Positions 24,086-36,574 of a stretch of DNA of 64,000 nt are shown piece by piece (positions within the stretch are counted from its first letter, which is position 1; each line of letters opens with the position of its first letter). The notes beneath the pieces were generated by a model that was given only the letters and a program-made list of their open reading frames with translations, was not told where the DNA came from and made no database searches. This stretch comes from Humulus lupulus. Lineage: Eukaryota; Streptophyta; Magnoliopsida; Rosales; Cannabaceae. The stretch is taken from assembly GCF_963169125.1 (NCBI RefSeq), contig NC_084794.1, positions 224,189,409-224,253,408 of the forward strand, given 5' to 3'. A program made the translations under genes and the position numbers.

Positions 24086-24404
24086 ACAATGTTTTGGTTT
24101 AATTTTTCTTATAATATATTTAGTTCATTAATTTATATATAATATTGTTTATTTATTTGATTAATCTACTATCTTTCTAAAATCGACACTCAATTTATAA
24201 TATTTAGAAAAATACAATAAATGTGAAAATGTTCAGTGGTGTCTTAATAAAACATGCAATATGGACCAATTTGTTTAGAAATAAAATATAATGTATTTTA
24301 TGCAGTTTAAAAATAAAAGTTAAAGTCACACTATAAACTTAATAGAAAACATAAATAACTTCATAAAATGTTCTTGGCGTTAACTAGAACATTTGTTCGT
24401 TCAT
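24086..24404. other. AT-rich intergenic sequence
   Basis: This stretch lies between the end of the Tat element and the start of the chromovirus LTR. It is AT-rich and I see no feature in it. It begins with the acaat copy of the Tat target site and ends with ttcat, which would be one copy of the chromovirus target site. Confidence 0.6.
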
Positions 24405-25231
24405 TGACACCCCGCGACATACATGCTCAGATCTTGGAATGCCTCACATTATAGTGTGTATCATACAGGAAACCTAAAGCCTACTTGAAAAGGGGGAAAG
24501 TAAAGGGGTGAGCTAAAAGCCTAGTAAGAAAGTACAAACAAGAAACAACAATTCACATAAGCACAATACAAGTCTATTCTCATCGTAACATAAGCTCACA
24601 ACATATCATATCATAATCATATCATCATCATAGAATAATCACACACTTTATCTGAATATTTCATCATAAAAAACAAATCAAACAAATTCTATGAGACAAC
24701 CAGTAAAGCATAAACTAGTAAGTCTTCCTCTATGAGGTATTTAGGAGCTCTGGTTCTAGAATAACCGTGGTGCGTCCACCCTATGAGTTACAGCATACCT
24801 TGGTAACTCATTTGTTGTGTCGCGTTCAATACGCTAACAACTTCTGCTTTTCATACAACATACAAGAAAACATATAAGCAGCTCATCTCATAACATTATA
24901 TTTCATACAGTCAACATAAACTAATAAAAATTATAGCTGACTTCCTTACCTCAAGTCCAAGCAAAATAAAGTGCAGGGGTACTTCTGTAATAACCAAGGT
25001 TATTATTTTCTTATAAGCTCCTTAAATATGATCTTAGGTTAGATTTAGTTATGAATTGAGTTGTGGAATAAAGATTCCTTTAAACTTAAATTATTTAAGT
25101 TATGATTTTATGACTTAGAAATAATTATAGTTTGGGTAATTATAATTATTTTAGCATATGATTAAATTAGTGTATAGTTTTATTAAGTATTAAATGCACG
25201 TGTTATTTGATGTATTAAGAAGTGCACATGT

Positions 25232-26405
25232 TGTTAGGTAAATATGTATTTGCCTCAATGGAAATGGTAAGATAATACAACTCTTGGCAATAATATTACA
25301 AATAAATAATGATTGATTAAATAATGTTACAACTCTATAACTGAAAGATACAAATAAACAAAGAGAAGGAAGAATATGATGAAGAAGAAGTGAATGGTGA
25401 GAATACAACTCTAAACAAGAGATTACAAGTAAAGTAAAGGTGTTTGAAACAGAAAAAAGGAAGATTACAACTCTAAACAAAAGTTACAAGTAAATAGAAC
25501 AAGAGAATAAGAAGAAAAGCAACAGAATAAAAAGTAAGAACAGAAACAAAAGTAAACACTCACTTACACAACCTAAGTGAAGAGGGTTGGGGATCACCAA
25601 CTTGGACAAGGTTTAAAACCTTTGTCCAAAAGCTTATTTCCCCCTAACTCAAGCACTAAGGGATCTCTCTAAGATATTGGAAATGCTTTATGGAATTATC
25701 AAGCCTTAAGGTGTTTCTAGCCAAGTGCTCTAATGGATAGAAATGTTGTGTCTTTCATGTGAGTTGTAGGCTCCTATTTATAGAGTTTAGAGACACCCTT
25801 TGAATTTCAAATTCCACCAACCCCCATGGCTGTTACCAATGATTAATTGGATTATTGTGGAATTAAAAAAAATGAGATTTGGGAGTTATTTGGGTTTTTG
25901 GAACCATTCAACACTTTTGGAAAAAACTAAAAAAATGACCTGAAATTCACCTGTGGCCGCGGCCAGGGACATCAGTGACCGCGGTCACTGTTTTCTGTCC
26001 CCCAGGCCGTGGCCACCATCATTCAGTGCCCACGGCCACAACCCAGTTTCAGCACTTGAAAATGTGTTGTTTTTCCAAACGGTTCCAAACCCTCCCAAAT
26101 GATTTTGTAACCCCCAAAACACATTATTGGGGTTTAAATCATATCTCTAACATCCATTTCACATGTGGCTTTTATGATATTCATCTCAAAATTATGGAAC
26201 ACCAAATTTACACAATAAAGGGTTGTATTTGGAAATTACAAATTTGTAACACCACATATGTTACATATTTAAATATATCTCATATATCTAATTATTGTAA
26301 CTCTCTATTATATGTTACAATATGTGACACTCTTTGTAACATTTATTTAATCTTAAACAATATAATATAATATAATATTACATTATATTATAAAATAATA
26401 TAACA
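25232..26405 (-). repeat. 3' LTR of the copia element
   Basis: A complete 1174-bp LTR, TGTTATATTA to CCTAACA on the minus strand. A TATA-like ctctataaatag lies on the minus strand near 25776-25788. A cluster of CCGCGG-type palindromes occupies 25954-26040, including the perfect 16-bp palindrome agtgaccgcggtcact at 25974-25989. Confidence 0.9.
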
Positions 26406-26420
26406 TTCCCCCACTAGATT
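26406..26420 (-). other. Polypurine tract of the copia element
   Basis: The minus-strand bases ctagtgggggaa directly precede the start of the 3' LTR, as expected for a plus-strand primer. A similar ccccca(c)ttgattaaat phrase recurs at 26481-26497. Confidence 0.75.
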
Positions 26421-27014
26421 AAATAGTTATATTTTGTAACACTAATTTAATCAATCATTATATTTTAAAATATAACATATCCCCCACTTGATTAAATAAG
26501 AACTCTCTCTTATAGGAGTCATTTCATTAGTGCATAAAGGAAAGTGTTTTTCAACTTGAACTTTACTATAGTGTAATTATCACATAATTTGTCAAAAATT
26601 TGGTTGCACTGGGCATTGAACCATCTTTTCATGATAACAAATCGATGATAACACACACACCTTTGCCATGTTCACTTGAGACCTCTATGTCTCCCTTTGC
26701 ACCGTTAATGGCCATGTGCACTTTCCATTCATGGACGTTCTTGAGAATACTCCCAATTCTCATGAGAGGCGGCACCACCCCTAGGTCCATATAGGTAGAA
26801 TTCTTACAGTATTTTGTTACCAAAAATACTTGTCTTCACAAGACTGAATTCTATTAAAAAACCTTTCGGTTTTAACCCTCAACTTGGTAACTCACAAGTA
26901 CTCAATATCTCAGATGGGACTTGTTTTGAGTATAACTAATATTCACTTGATTGACTTGTTGTTACCTATTGAACCTAACACTAGTTAAATAACTAGTGTT
27001 AAGATAGGTTACCA

Positions 27015-27347
27015 TCAATCGTGAATCTCTTTAGGGAGTTTAAGTCCCATCACTCGAGATGATCCAGCCACTAAATCCCTCGTTAGTGGCTTAGTGAAAT
27101 GATCCGCCAGATTTTTACTTGTTCTCACATAGGATATTGAGATGACTCCTCTTTGAATCAATTCTCTTACATATCCATGTCTTAGACTAATATGTCTAAA
27201 CTTCCCATTACACACTCCGATGTATGCTCTAGCCAATGTCGCTTGGCTATCACAATGTATCGATATAGTAGATACATTCTCTTTGATTAGGGAAATCTCT
27301 ATCAACAGATCCCTTAACCATTCGACTTCTTTGCCGATAGCATCCAA
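27015..27347 (-). pseudogene. Ty1/copia RNase H, C-terminal part
   Basis: The minus strand reads GKEVEWLRDLLIEISLIKEN, IHCDSQATLARAYIGVCNGK, HISLRHGYVRELIQRG and YVRTSKNLADHFTKPLTRDL, the diagnostic end of copia polyproteins (CD-Q-A, H-R-H, ADxxTK). The first D/E motifs of the domain are cut off by the deletion at 27345. The frame is open to its natural stop at 27015, so decay after the deletion has been limited. Confidence 0.92.
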
Positions 27348-28058
27348 GTGCTCTAATGGATAGAAATGTTGTGTCTTTCAAGTGAGCTATAGGCTCCTAT
27401 TTATAGAGTTTAGAGACACCCTTTGAATTTCAAATTCCACCAACCTTCATGGCTGTTACCAATGATTAATTTGATTATTATGGAATTAAAAATGAGATTT
27501 GGGAGTTATTTGGGTTTTTGGAACCGTTCAACACTTTTGGAAAAAACTGAAAAAATGGCCTGAAATGCACTTGTGGCCGCGGCCAGGGACTTCAGTGGTC
27601 GCGGCAACTACTTTCTGTCCCCCAAGCCGCAGCCACCATCATTCAGTGGTCGTGACCACAACCCAGTTTCAGCACTTGAAAATGTGCTATTTTTCCAAAC
27701 GGTTCCAAACCCTCCCAAATGATTTTGTAACCCCCAAAACACATTATTGGAGTTTAAATCATATCTCTAACAACCATTTCACATGTGGCTTTTATGAAAT
27801 TCATCTCAATATTGTGTAACACCAAATTTACACCATAAAGGGTAATATTTTGAAGTTACAAATTTGTAACATCAAATATGTTACATATTTGGATATATGT
27901 CATATATCTAAATATTGTAACTCTCTATTATATGTTACAATATGTGACACTCTTTGTCACGTTTATTTAATCTTAAACATTATATTATAATATAATATAA
28001 TATTGCATTATAATATAATATAATATTACATTATATTATATTATAAAATAATATAACA
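27345..28058 (-). repeat. 5' LTR of the copia element, truncated
   Basis: It matches the 3' LTR from its position 25720 onward and ends atataaca at the catgt duplication. It has longer ATAAT-type repeats near 27985-28050 than the other LTR. The CCGCGG-type words recur at about 27574-27660 with several substitutions. Confidence 0.9.
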
Positions 28059-31000
28059 CATGTGGCATTAAACTAAGTCCAAGTATTAGAATTAAAATGA
28101 AAACCAAAATAGCTTAGTCTTAGGTTTGGCTCAAAAATAGGAAGGATTTGAATTTTTTTAAAATTAAGTGACTATGTGTCAAGAAGATTTAGATAAATGA
28201 GGATTTTAAATATTTAATTTAAGTAGTCAAATAACTAAGTATAAATAGTAGTGTGATGGTTGAACTAAGAGTTAGATAAGTAAATGCAGTTTTCGTAACT
28301 TTAGGACGTTGTAACTTCGGACCTAGTTTTAACCTATTTATATTACGATTTTGGAAAAATGATATTCTAGAAAGTTGTATATAATTTAATTAGCTATCCA
28401 ACGCTATAGAAATAGAGTAAATCGAACTTCTACAACTCTACTTACCTAAACTTTACTACAGAAGGGTCCAGAGTTACGAGATATAGGATAGTAGTTTGGA
28501 CTTTGACTAAAGTTTGAACCAAATGGAGACTATGTGGCATACTTGGAGATGATGTAGCAACAAGAAGGGAGTAAGACTAGGCTGGCCAAAACCATATAGT
28601 GGAGGGAAGGTTTGATTTTTAAAATTTAAGTTGAATAGTGTGGAGAAAATAAAGGAAGGGAGTTGGGGTTTGAAGCCTATAAATAGAGGCTTACCCTTCA
28701 CCACTTTTCTCACACCCAAAAGCTCTCAAAAACCTCTCATATCAAAATCCATAGTCCCAAAAGCTCTCTCCATTTTTTCATAAACACTCTACATAGTCAT
28801 AGCTAAAGCACTAGTCCTTATAGTGCTCAGGATCTTTTTCTTCTATTTTCTTTATTTTTCCTTAAACATTATTGCCTTTCTAAACCCTATTATAGCCGAA
28901 ATATTGAACCCCATCAAGCCAATATATAACAAAAATCTACCCAAGTATTCAAACTCTTGGTGTTGTTGTTGGAGATAGACATTAGAAAGAAGACTCAGGA
29001 TTTCATCATTTTGGTGCTAGGTTGAAGGTATGACTTTATGAGGTTTAGAAAATTCTTGGAAGTATAGTTTTATTATAAGCCTATAATATAAATACCTTAT
29101 GTTTTATTTAAGGTTGATTGGACATTTTTTACAGCAAGCAATCTCTTCACTTTCTTTTTCTCTCCACACTCAAGGTAAGGAAAATAGGTTAGATTTTGTG
29201 TTATGATTATGTTAATATACTATGTGTATGTATATATATGTTTTATGTTGTAGTCGCTTGGAAAATATAGTTGCTTAGATAGCAAATAAGCAAATCCCAA
29301 GATTTTTATCATTATCGTAGACTATAGTTATGATTAAACCTATCTCGAATAGTAGCGAGAGGACCAAGATGGTTTATTATATACTATATTGTGTTTAAAC
29401 CTACCTCGAATAGTAGCAAAAGGACCTAGATGGTTTCTATCTCATATTATGTAATGAGTTAATGGCCATTAATATTGTAGTAGATTTTCCTTACTGAGCA
29501 TTAGGCTCATTCCTTTTTATTTTAGATGGTGCAGGAAAATAAGCTTGAAAGGCGGGACAAATTCATGGAAGCCTTGGCATGTATACTGGGAGAAGACTCA
29601 ATGAATGGACTGATGGGAAAGATCGAGGATGATGTTTTGTTTTAAGTCTTTTAATTATGTATTTATGTTTTATTTCCACATTCAGTATGTTAACAATTAA
29701 TTTAAAGGTTTTGTTTTCTTTATGTAATAACAATGGGATCCCGTATTTTGGATTTTTATAATAAAGTTCTATTATTTTATGTATGTATTCCAAAATAGTA
29801 GTTATGCTTAGTAGTTTTTAATGGTCTGAGGTCTTTAAGTTAATCGGGTCATTACAACTTCAAACCGAGCCTAGAATCACAATCAAATACTCGTCTCCAT
29901 ATCACAATTTCTCAATTTCAACAAATTTATCTAGCATGCTTGTATACCTTTTTGGATTTAGAAATACCATTAACATGCAACAATACCTTAAACATTTACA
30001 TAAAAAAAACCATTAAATCACACCATGTATGCCTTGGCCGAAACACTATATAGCATGCTTCTAACATTCAATTTATAATTTTTGTTGCTATTAAGACATC
30101 AAGATTTATTGGGACAAATGTAATTTCAACATTAATCCTTTAACATAAAGTAAAACCATAATTCTTAAAAAATCTTTGAACAATAATATCTCAACATTAA
30201 GCTTTTTTTTTTTTTTAAAAAAAAAAAAGAAAACTCTTAACAATCTACAAGAAACCCTAGTTTATAAAATATGAATACAACACATATACAAACAACTCTA
30301 ACATGCTTTCTAAGAAAAAATAAGCCTATAACAATAACACGCAACAAGATCATGATTTCCAAGGCATGCTCTAATCGAAATCTACATGCTCAAGGCAACA
30401 ACCAACCTTCCAAACCCATAAACAAAACAAAGAGATCTTTAGCGTGCTTCTAAAAATATAGAAGAGAATCATCAAATTACATAAGGAGAAAAAATCTAAT
30501 TAACAACATAACAACTTCTCAACCAAAACAAAATAACCATTCACCATCAAATTTAATTTCCATGAACCTACAATTTAAACAAGAACAACAGAACAACATC
30601 AAAGGTAACAAATGTACTAGAATCTCCATATATCACAACCATGCTTTGACAAATAAAAACCAAATCATAAACAAAGAAAATATATAATCACCAAAAGAAC
30701 ATTAGGTTAGAGATTTCCATTACCTCTTGATTTTATCTTAAGAACACAAAGGCCAAAAGAACAACCTTTGAACCTTGGGATTTTCGAACCCTACAACAAA
30801 GAAAAGAAGAAACATGGTAATAACATCAATAAGATGAGGAATTGGTTTAGAGGATTTCAACCACTAAAGAATCAATAACACAACCTAGACTTGAAGTCCC
30901 TCTTTCTCTTCTCTTCCTTCTTCTTCTTCTTCCTCTCCTTCCTTCTTTCTCTTATCTTCTTTCTTTCTTTCTTTCTTTCTTATGCTCTCTCTCTTTCACT

Positions 31001-32009
31001 CTCTAGATGGGTGGCTATGGTTTCAAAACCAATAGGAAGAGACTTAATGACCTATTTATAGGTGATTGCTAGGTTAAGGGAAAAAGAAAAATGGAAATTC
31101 GATGTGGGTTTTTCGTAACCCAAACATCTTGTATTTTGAGACCAATTTTTGACCTAGTTACACCACGATTTAGGAAACATAATATTTCTAAAATATTGTA
31201 GATACTTGAATTATCTTTCTAAAGATACTAAGATTTATCAAATTGGACTCATACAACTCTAGTTATGGTTATTTTACTGAGGCTAGGTCTTGAGTTACAA
31301 GATTTCCTATCAGTGCACCAAGCATTGACTTTCCTTTTTTTGTTTCCCTCACTCTTTGTCTCTCCCCTTTCCTTTGTTCAAATTCTGAAAATACACAAAG
31401 AAAAAGAAAAAAAATATCTTTTGCATAATTACACGAATGTCAAATTTTCATATAAGGTAATGACTCAATTCCATTCCTCACTTAACCTAATCTTTATTTT
31501 TCTTATTTATTATTGAATCAAGAAAATATGTCAAAGCTTGAATAGGGAAAGTTTCCATCCCTTCATTTCCCATTCATCTACACGCCACCCTCTCTCTCTC
31601 TCTCTTACACTTTTGTGTTCCATTTCGCACTTGTGTGAACACAAGCCTTCTAGAGCATTCCTTCTTTATTCTCCTATTTTCTCATTTCTTTAAATAATAA
31701 TAAAAAAAAGAAATAAAATACACTATGCATGGAAAACTAATGCATGCTCACCATACATACCATGCACATGCTCACACACAAGTGCTCAAGTCTACCTCTA
31801 CCAATTATGCACCTTAACGCACACAACTAAAACTCAAGTAAGTTCACCAAATAAAATAATTAAATAAAACAAATAAAAAAAAAAATTCACATAATTTCTA
31901 CCAAACAATTCAAATAATGAAAATAAAAGTCTAAAAATTAGCAATCAACCAACAAAAGTATGCACATAAATTAATAAAATTAAATTAAATAAAAAATTGG
32001 TGCACTACA

Positions 32010-33350
32010 ATATATCCTCCTTAAAAAGAATTTCGTCTCGAAATTCTTTCTCACCAAATAACCCAGAGTATCTTTCTCTAATGTCTTCCTCCAGGTCAAA
32101 TGTTTCCTCTCTCCATACTATTCTTCCATAGGAACTGAACTAATGGAATCTTCTTGAATTTATAGTTACTTGACTCACTCTTCAATGATACGCTCAGGTT
32201 GTTCATCGTAACTCAACACATGCTTCAGTTTTATCAGTTCAGATCTCAAAACATGGGAGGGATTCGACACGTACTTACGCAACATCGAGATGTGAAAGAA
32301 GTTATGCATTTCAGTGAGTGCTAGTGGCAATGCAAAATGGTACGCAACTTGCCCAACTCTGTCAAAAATCTCAAATGGACCTATCTATCTCGAGCTCAAG
32401 TTTCCTTTCTTGCAAAAACGCATAACCCCTTTCATTGACGAGACTCTCAAAAATACAAACTCGCCTACGAAAAACTTGATGTCCCTTCTCTCAACGTCTG
32501 TGTAACTCTTTTGCCTACTTTTAGCAATAAGCATTCTCTAGAGAATTTTCTCAATCACCTCACTGGCTTCCCAGATAGCCTCAGGGCCTAAAATCTTCTT
32601 CTCCCCAACCTCATCCAAGTTCAAGGGAGATCTACACTTGCGCCCATAAAGTATCTCACAGGGAGCCATCCCAATACTGGACTGGTAACTATTGTTATAG
32701 GAGAACTCCATCAGAGGGAAGTATCAACTCCAAGACTCTGAAAAATCCAAAGCACAACATCTTTACATATCCTCCAAAATCTGAATAGTCCTCTCAGACT
32801 GTCCATCAGCTCGAGGGAGAAAAGAGGTACTGAATTATAATCTTGTACCCATCGCTTTCTTCAATCCTATCCAGAAGTTCGATGTAAAAACTGACCCTCT
32901 GTTAAAGATAATCAACTTTGGTACCCCATAAAGTCTCACGATCTCACTAACATATAACTTTGCGTATTAGTCTGCTGAATAGGTAGTCTTAACTGGCAAG
33001 AAATGAGCAGACTTAGTGAGTCTATCTACTATTATCCGGAGGATTCATGCTATTTTGTGGTCCTAGGTAACCCTACCACAAAATCCATAGATATGTCATC
33101 CCACTTCCATTTTGGAATGTAGAGTTGCTATAGTAACCTTGTTGGCCTCTGATGTTCTGCCTTCACTTGCTGACAAGTTAAGCATCTAGCGAGTCATTCC
33201 TGGCAACTAGTAGAGTGCCTTAAGGTCTTGGTACATCTTGGTACATCTCAGATGCAAAGAGTATGGTGTCGTATGTGCCTCCTTCATAATACTCGCCTTA
33301 ATCTCATCAACATTAGGCACACAGATCCTATCGTTGTATCACAGCAACCC
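32010..33350 (-). pseudogene. Chromovirus integrase and chromodomain-like tail
   Basis: Read from the right, the minus strand gives IMKEAHTTPYSLH and KMYQDLKALY (zinc-binding region), CLTCQQVKAEHQRPTRLL, KWKWDDISMDFVVGLPR, then LIIFNRGSVFTSNFW and DGQSERTIQILEDM, and later the C-terminal domain (PFEIFDRVGQVAYHFALPLA in shifted frames). The tail ends with an LWKN...LEEDIRERYSGLF-like stretch, as in chromodomain-bearing elements. The first Asp (SMDF) and the Glu (SERTIQ) are present, but the second catalytic Asp is Asn (FNRG). Many frameshifts are present. Confidence 0.82.
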
Positions 33351-33599
33351 TCCTTTGGACATAGCGAAGTCATTGTTACCATATTCTTGTACGAAAGCCT
33401 CTTGCTTCACTAGGGCTTCATCTACTTTTTGCCCTTCTCTAGTTTGATCGAGCAAGGTGGACTAGAAGGTGAGATTTGTTAGGACTCCAACTACCATCTC
33501 TATTCAAGCACTGATGATCTCTCTCTACAATGGTGCTTCTGAGATACTTCCATGTCCCCGCCTACTCAATGCGTCAGCTACTACATTGGCCTTGCCTAG

Positions 33600-33962
33600 G
33601 TGTTATAGAATATCGCAATCATAGTCTTTCACTAACTCTAGCAACCTTCGCTGTCTCATATTCAACTCTTTCTGAGTGAAGAAGTATTTCAGACTCTTAT
33701 GGTTGGTGTAAATCTCGCAATTATCTCTGTATAGGTGGTGTCTCCATATCTTGAGTACGAAAACTACTGCTTCCAGCTCTTGTTCATGGGTGGGATAACT
33801 CTTTTCATAGTCCTTGAGCTGTCTCGAGGCATAAGCTACTACCTTCCCATTTTGCATCAACACGCATCCGAAGCCATTCTTGGATGCATCGCAATACACT
33901 ACGAATTTTCTCCCTTCGGTGGGAACATAAAGGATAGTCATAGAGATTAGTTTATCTTTCAT
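33600..33962 (-). pseudogene. Chromovirus RNase H
   Basis: The open frame reads [60 protein letters not shown] and [19 protein letters not shown]. These are the DAS, E and D motifs of the Ty3/gypsy RNase H/connection region. This is one of the better-preserved pieces of the element. Confidence 0.92.
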
Positions 33963-34126
33963 AGTCTAAAATCTATCTTCACATTTCTCGGTCTAGGTAA
34001 AATTCTAGTGCTCGTGGGTCAGATTGGTCAAGGGTGTTGCAACCTTAGAGAAACCCTCAAAGGACTTTCGGTAATAACCCATAAACCAAAGAAACTTCAG
34101 ACCTCTGAGGCATTCTTGGGTTGGGG

Positions 34127-34673
34127 TCAGTCCATAATGGCCTCAATCTTAATTGGGTCCACTGCTACTCCATCTATGGAAACTATATGCTTTAGAAAAG
34201 TTACTTGTTCTAACCAGAATTCACACTTGGAAAACATAGCATAGAGTTGATGTTCTCGAAGTTTGTTGAGCGCCAGTCTCAAATGCTCCTCATGCTCTTC
34301 CTTTGTTTTAGAGTAGATTAGGATGTCATCTATGAATACCACTACGAACATGTCCAAAACGTCCTTGAATACTTGGTTCATCATATCCATAAATGTCGTT
34401 GGGGCATTACTGAGTTCAAAAGACATCACTAAAAAATCATAGTGCCCATAGCGAGTTATGAATGTAGTCTTGGGAGTATCTCATTCATTCACTTTCAGCT
34501 GATGATACCTGGATCAAAGATCAATCTTGGAGAACATTGTCGTCCATTGCAGTTGGTCAAAAATGTCATCTATCCTAGGCAAAGGATACTTGTTCTTGTT
34601 TGTGACCTTATTGAGTTCTCGGTAATCGATGCACATTCTCAAACTTCCATATTTCTTCTTCACAAATAGTACC
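34127..34673 (-). pseudogene. Chromovirus reverse transcriptase, palm and thumb
   Basis: The minus strand reads [40 protein letters not shown] and [19 protein letters not shown]. The FIDD catalytic motif is intact. Upstream (34440-34670) the frame is broken but readable up to the Athila-like insertion. The N-terminal portion resumes at 36575. Confidence 0.9.
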
Positions 34674-34678
34674 GGTGC

Positions 34679-36569
34679 TGATAACTCTACAAAATAGAGT
34701 TATTTTGCCACTATTTATAAGCTAGTTAAGTTCTTAACTTTTTGATTAATTTATTAAGTTTTTAATTAATTTTCAATTTATTAGTCTTGTCATGATTTTA
34801 TAGATTTTTGTGTGTTTTTATAGTTATTTTATTGTAATATGTTGTAGTTTAATTATTTAAAATTAGTGTTATTAGATTAAAAGTTAAAATGTTGTTTTAT
34901 TGAACATAAATGTCAAAGTAAATTAAGTTTTAATTAATATTTTCATGAGATTTATGTTGTATATTTTATTAATGAAAATATTTAGTTTTAATTTAATTTA
35001 TGATAATTTTGCTGAAATTTTGTGGCAATTTGATGTTTGAAAATTTAGAACAAAGAATGAAAAGAAAAGTGGTAGATTTGAAAAGAAATAAAAGAAGAGA
35101 AGTGGAGAATTTGAGAAAGCCCAAGCCAAAGCAAGCCACCCATGGGCCCGCATGCACTCTTGCCCTTGGCCCAGCCGTAGATTGGGCCCGTTCTCCTCCA
35201 CCAGCCCACAAGCCCAAAGCCCACGCGACTCGGCCCAAGTCCCCAGCTCCTTCATGGGCCCACCTGCCCCATTTCGGCCCAACGCCCCCCAACTGTTTCC
35301 TTCCTGCTGGGTCCGTGCCTCCCCTACTCCCAGCAACGGCCTCTCCCAGTCACACCGTAGGCCTGCCTTCAGCCAAGGCCCATGCGCCTTCCACCGGCTA
35401 CAAGCCCAGTCTATCCAATTTTCTTGAGCCCACAAATGTTTCATTGTCCCCTTATGTCCAAAAATGCCACATTTTTACTCAAACTTTTCTACAAATTTTA
35501 CCCCAAAATCATCGTTACACCTAAAATTTACCTCTACATGCCATATTTACTTTATTTAATTAATTTAAATTGATTATTTTAATACTCTCATTTTGGCTAT
35601 AAATAGGGAATTTCAAGACCATTTTTGGTGTTCTTAATTAGGAGGGGGTTACACTAGACAAGTGATACACTTTCAAGATCACTCAGTTCTCTTCATCTTT
35701 TTGGTCATTTTTTCTATGAGTTTTTAGAGGAAAATTTTGGGGGTTCCTCCAAATTTTCCTATTTATGTTTGTAATTTTTGGTTTGTATTTGCTATTCTAG
35801 TTATGAGTTTCTAATATTTTTAAGATTATTAAGGTGATGATGAAACAATATGTAACTAGATAGTATTTATTTTGTATGTTGATTTCTCATTTGTGCAACA
35901 AAGGTTATGGATTTTTCTTCTTCAAATATCTTCTTTCATGTTAAATATCATGAATTTTTTATTGTTAGCACATATTTACACTTTGTTCTTCATTAGTGCA
36001 AAATCATAATATTCTTTGATTAAGGTGTGCCATAAAATTGTGCACATCAAATACTTAGAACAAAAATATTATGTTTTGCCTTATAAATAATATTCCTTGA
36101 TTTTGTTGTTGTTTCATTAGATTGATTCACACTAAATACTTTGATATTATAATGCTAAAAGTGAAGATAAATCATATATTAATATAATAAATTGTGCTTA
36201 AAAAGAATATTTAAATTGAATACATGATAGTTTGATTAATTTCTACTATTAAAACTTGGGAATCAATGTACTTATAAATATTATCTTAATAATCTTTCTT
36301 CTACCATCTTGTTTACAATTATTAATTTAGTTATATATATTGTCTTTAATATCTTTATTATTATCTTTTATTTTATTTTCTTGATACAAAAATCTCATCA
36401 ATCTTTGGAGCTAGGTTAGAATTTATTAATTTTGGTTTAAAATAGATTTCTTTTTATTTTAGACAACTCCTTTGGGTTCGACATCCTTGCTTACACGATC
36501 ACTATTCTATATGACGATTCATGTGCTTGCGATATAAATATTTAAAACATACCCATTTTCGGTCCATCA
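34679..36569 (+). mobile_element. Athila-like solo LTR, TSD GGTGC
   Basis: It starts tgataactctacaaaatag and ends ttttcggtccatca, with flanking ggtgc at 34674-34678 and 36570-36574. RT sequence reads across when it is removed. The opening with acaaaatagagttattttg and the end phrase ttgggttcgacatccttgct followed by cttgcgatat resemble LTR ends of the Athila lineage as I remember them. A GC-rich block (35130-35440) rich in gcccaa/gggccc words lies inside. There is no internal retrotransposon sequence, so it is a solo LTR. Confidence 0.88.
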
Positions 36570-36574
36570 GGTGC

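Larger units (their letters stand above)
25232..28058 (-). mobile_element. Ty1/copia element with most of its interior deleted
   Basis: It begins tgttaggtaa and ends atataaca on the plus strand, flanked by perfect catgt (25227-25231 and 28059-28063). The 3' LTR 25232-26405 is complete (1174 bp). The right-hand 5' LTR survives only from 27345 to 28058, matching 25720-26405. Between them are the PPT, a 3' non-coding region and the C-terminal part of RNase H. gag, protease, integrase and RT are gone. The deletion runs from inside RNase H to inside the 5' LTR and joins at ccaagtgctct. Confidence 0.93.
24986..29856 (+). mobile_element. Solo LTR, TSD ACTTC, with a nested copia element
   Basis: It begins tgtaataacc and ends gggtcattaca. 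Flanks acttc (24981-24985 and 29857-29861) match perfectly. Removing the copia insert and its duplicated site leaves 2039 bp, nearly the same as the solo LTRs at 13651 and 21284. A TATA-like cctataaatagagg is at about 28676-28690, and the shared words ggtaaggaaaataggttaga (29174) and ttaggctcattcctttt are present. No internal retrotransposon sequence belongs to it. Confidence 0.94.
24405..32009 (-). repeat. 3' LTR of the chromovirus, interrupted
   Basis: The LTR is 24405-24980 plus 29857-32009, about 2.73 kb after removing the nested solo LTR. On the minus strand it starts tgtagtgcacc, after the aaggaggata tract, and ends gggtgtca. Motifs such as cttactaggcttttagctcacccc are the reverse complement of words in the other LTRs of the window. 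Pyrimidine-rich microsatellite (tctttc) tracts at 30900-31010 and 31590-31607 and an A/T palindrome at 30203-30230 lie inside. The 24405 end is the weaker boundary. Confidence 0.7.

Noticed and set aside
30203..30230. T-run followed by A-run as a terminator or hairpin element
   Set aside because: Simple-sequence palindrome inside an LTR; no element end or transcript context supports a function.
34998..35524. Long overlapping open frames on both strands
   Set aside because: They lie in a GC-rich block of the Athila-like solo LTR, where few stops are expected. Pro/Ala/Trp-rich translations have no family resemblance.
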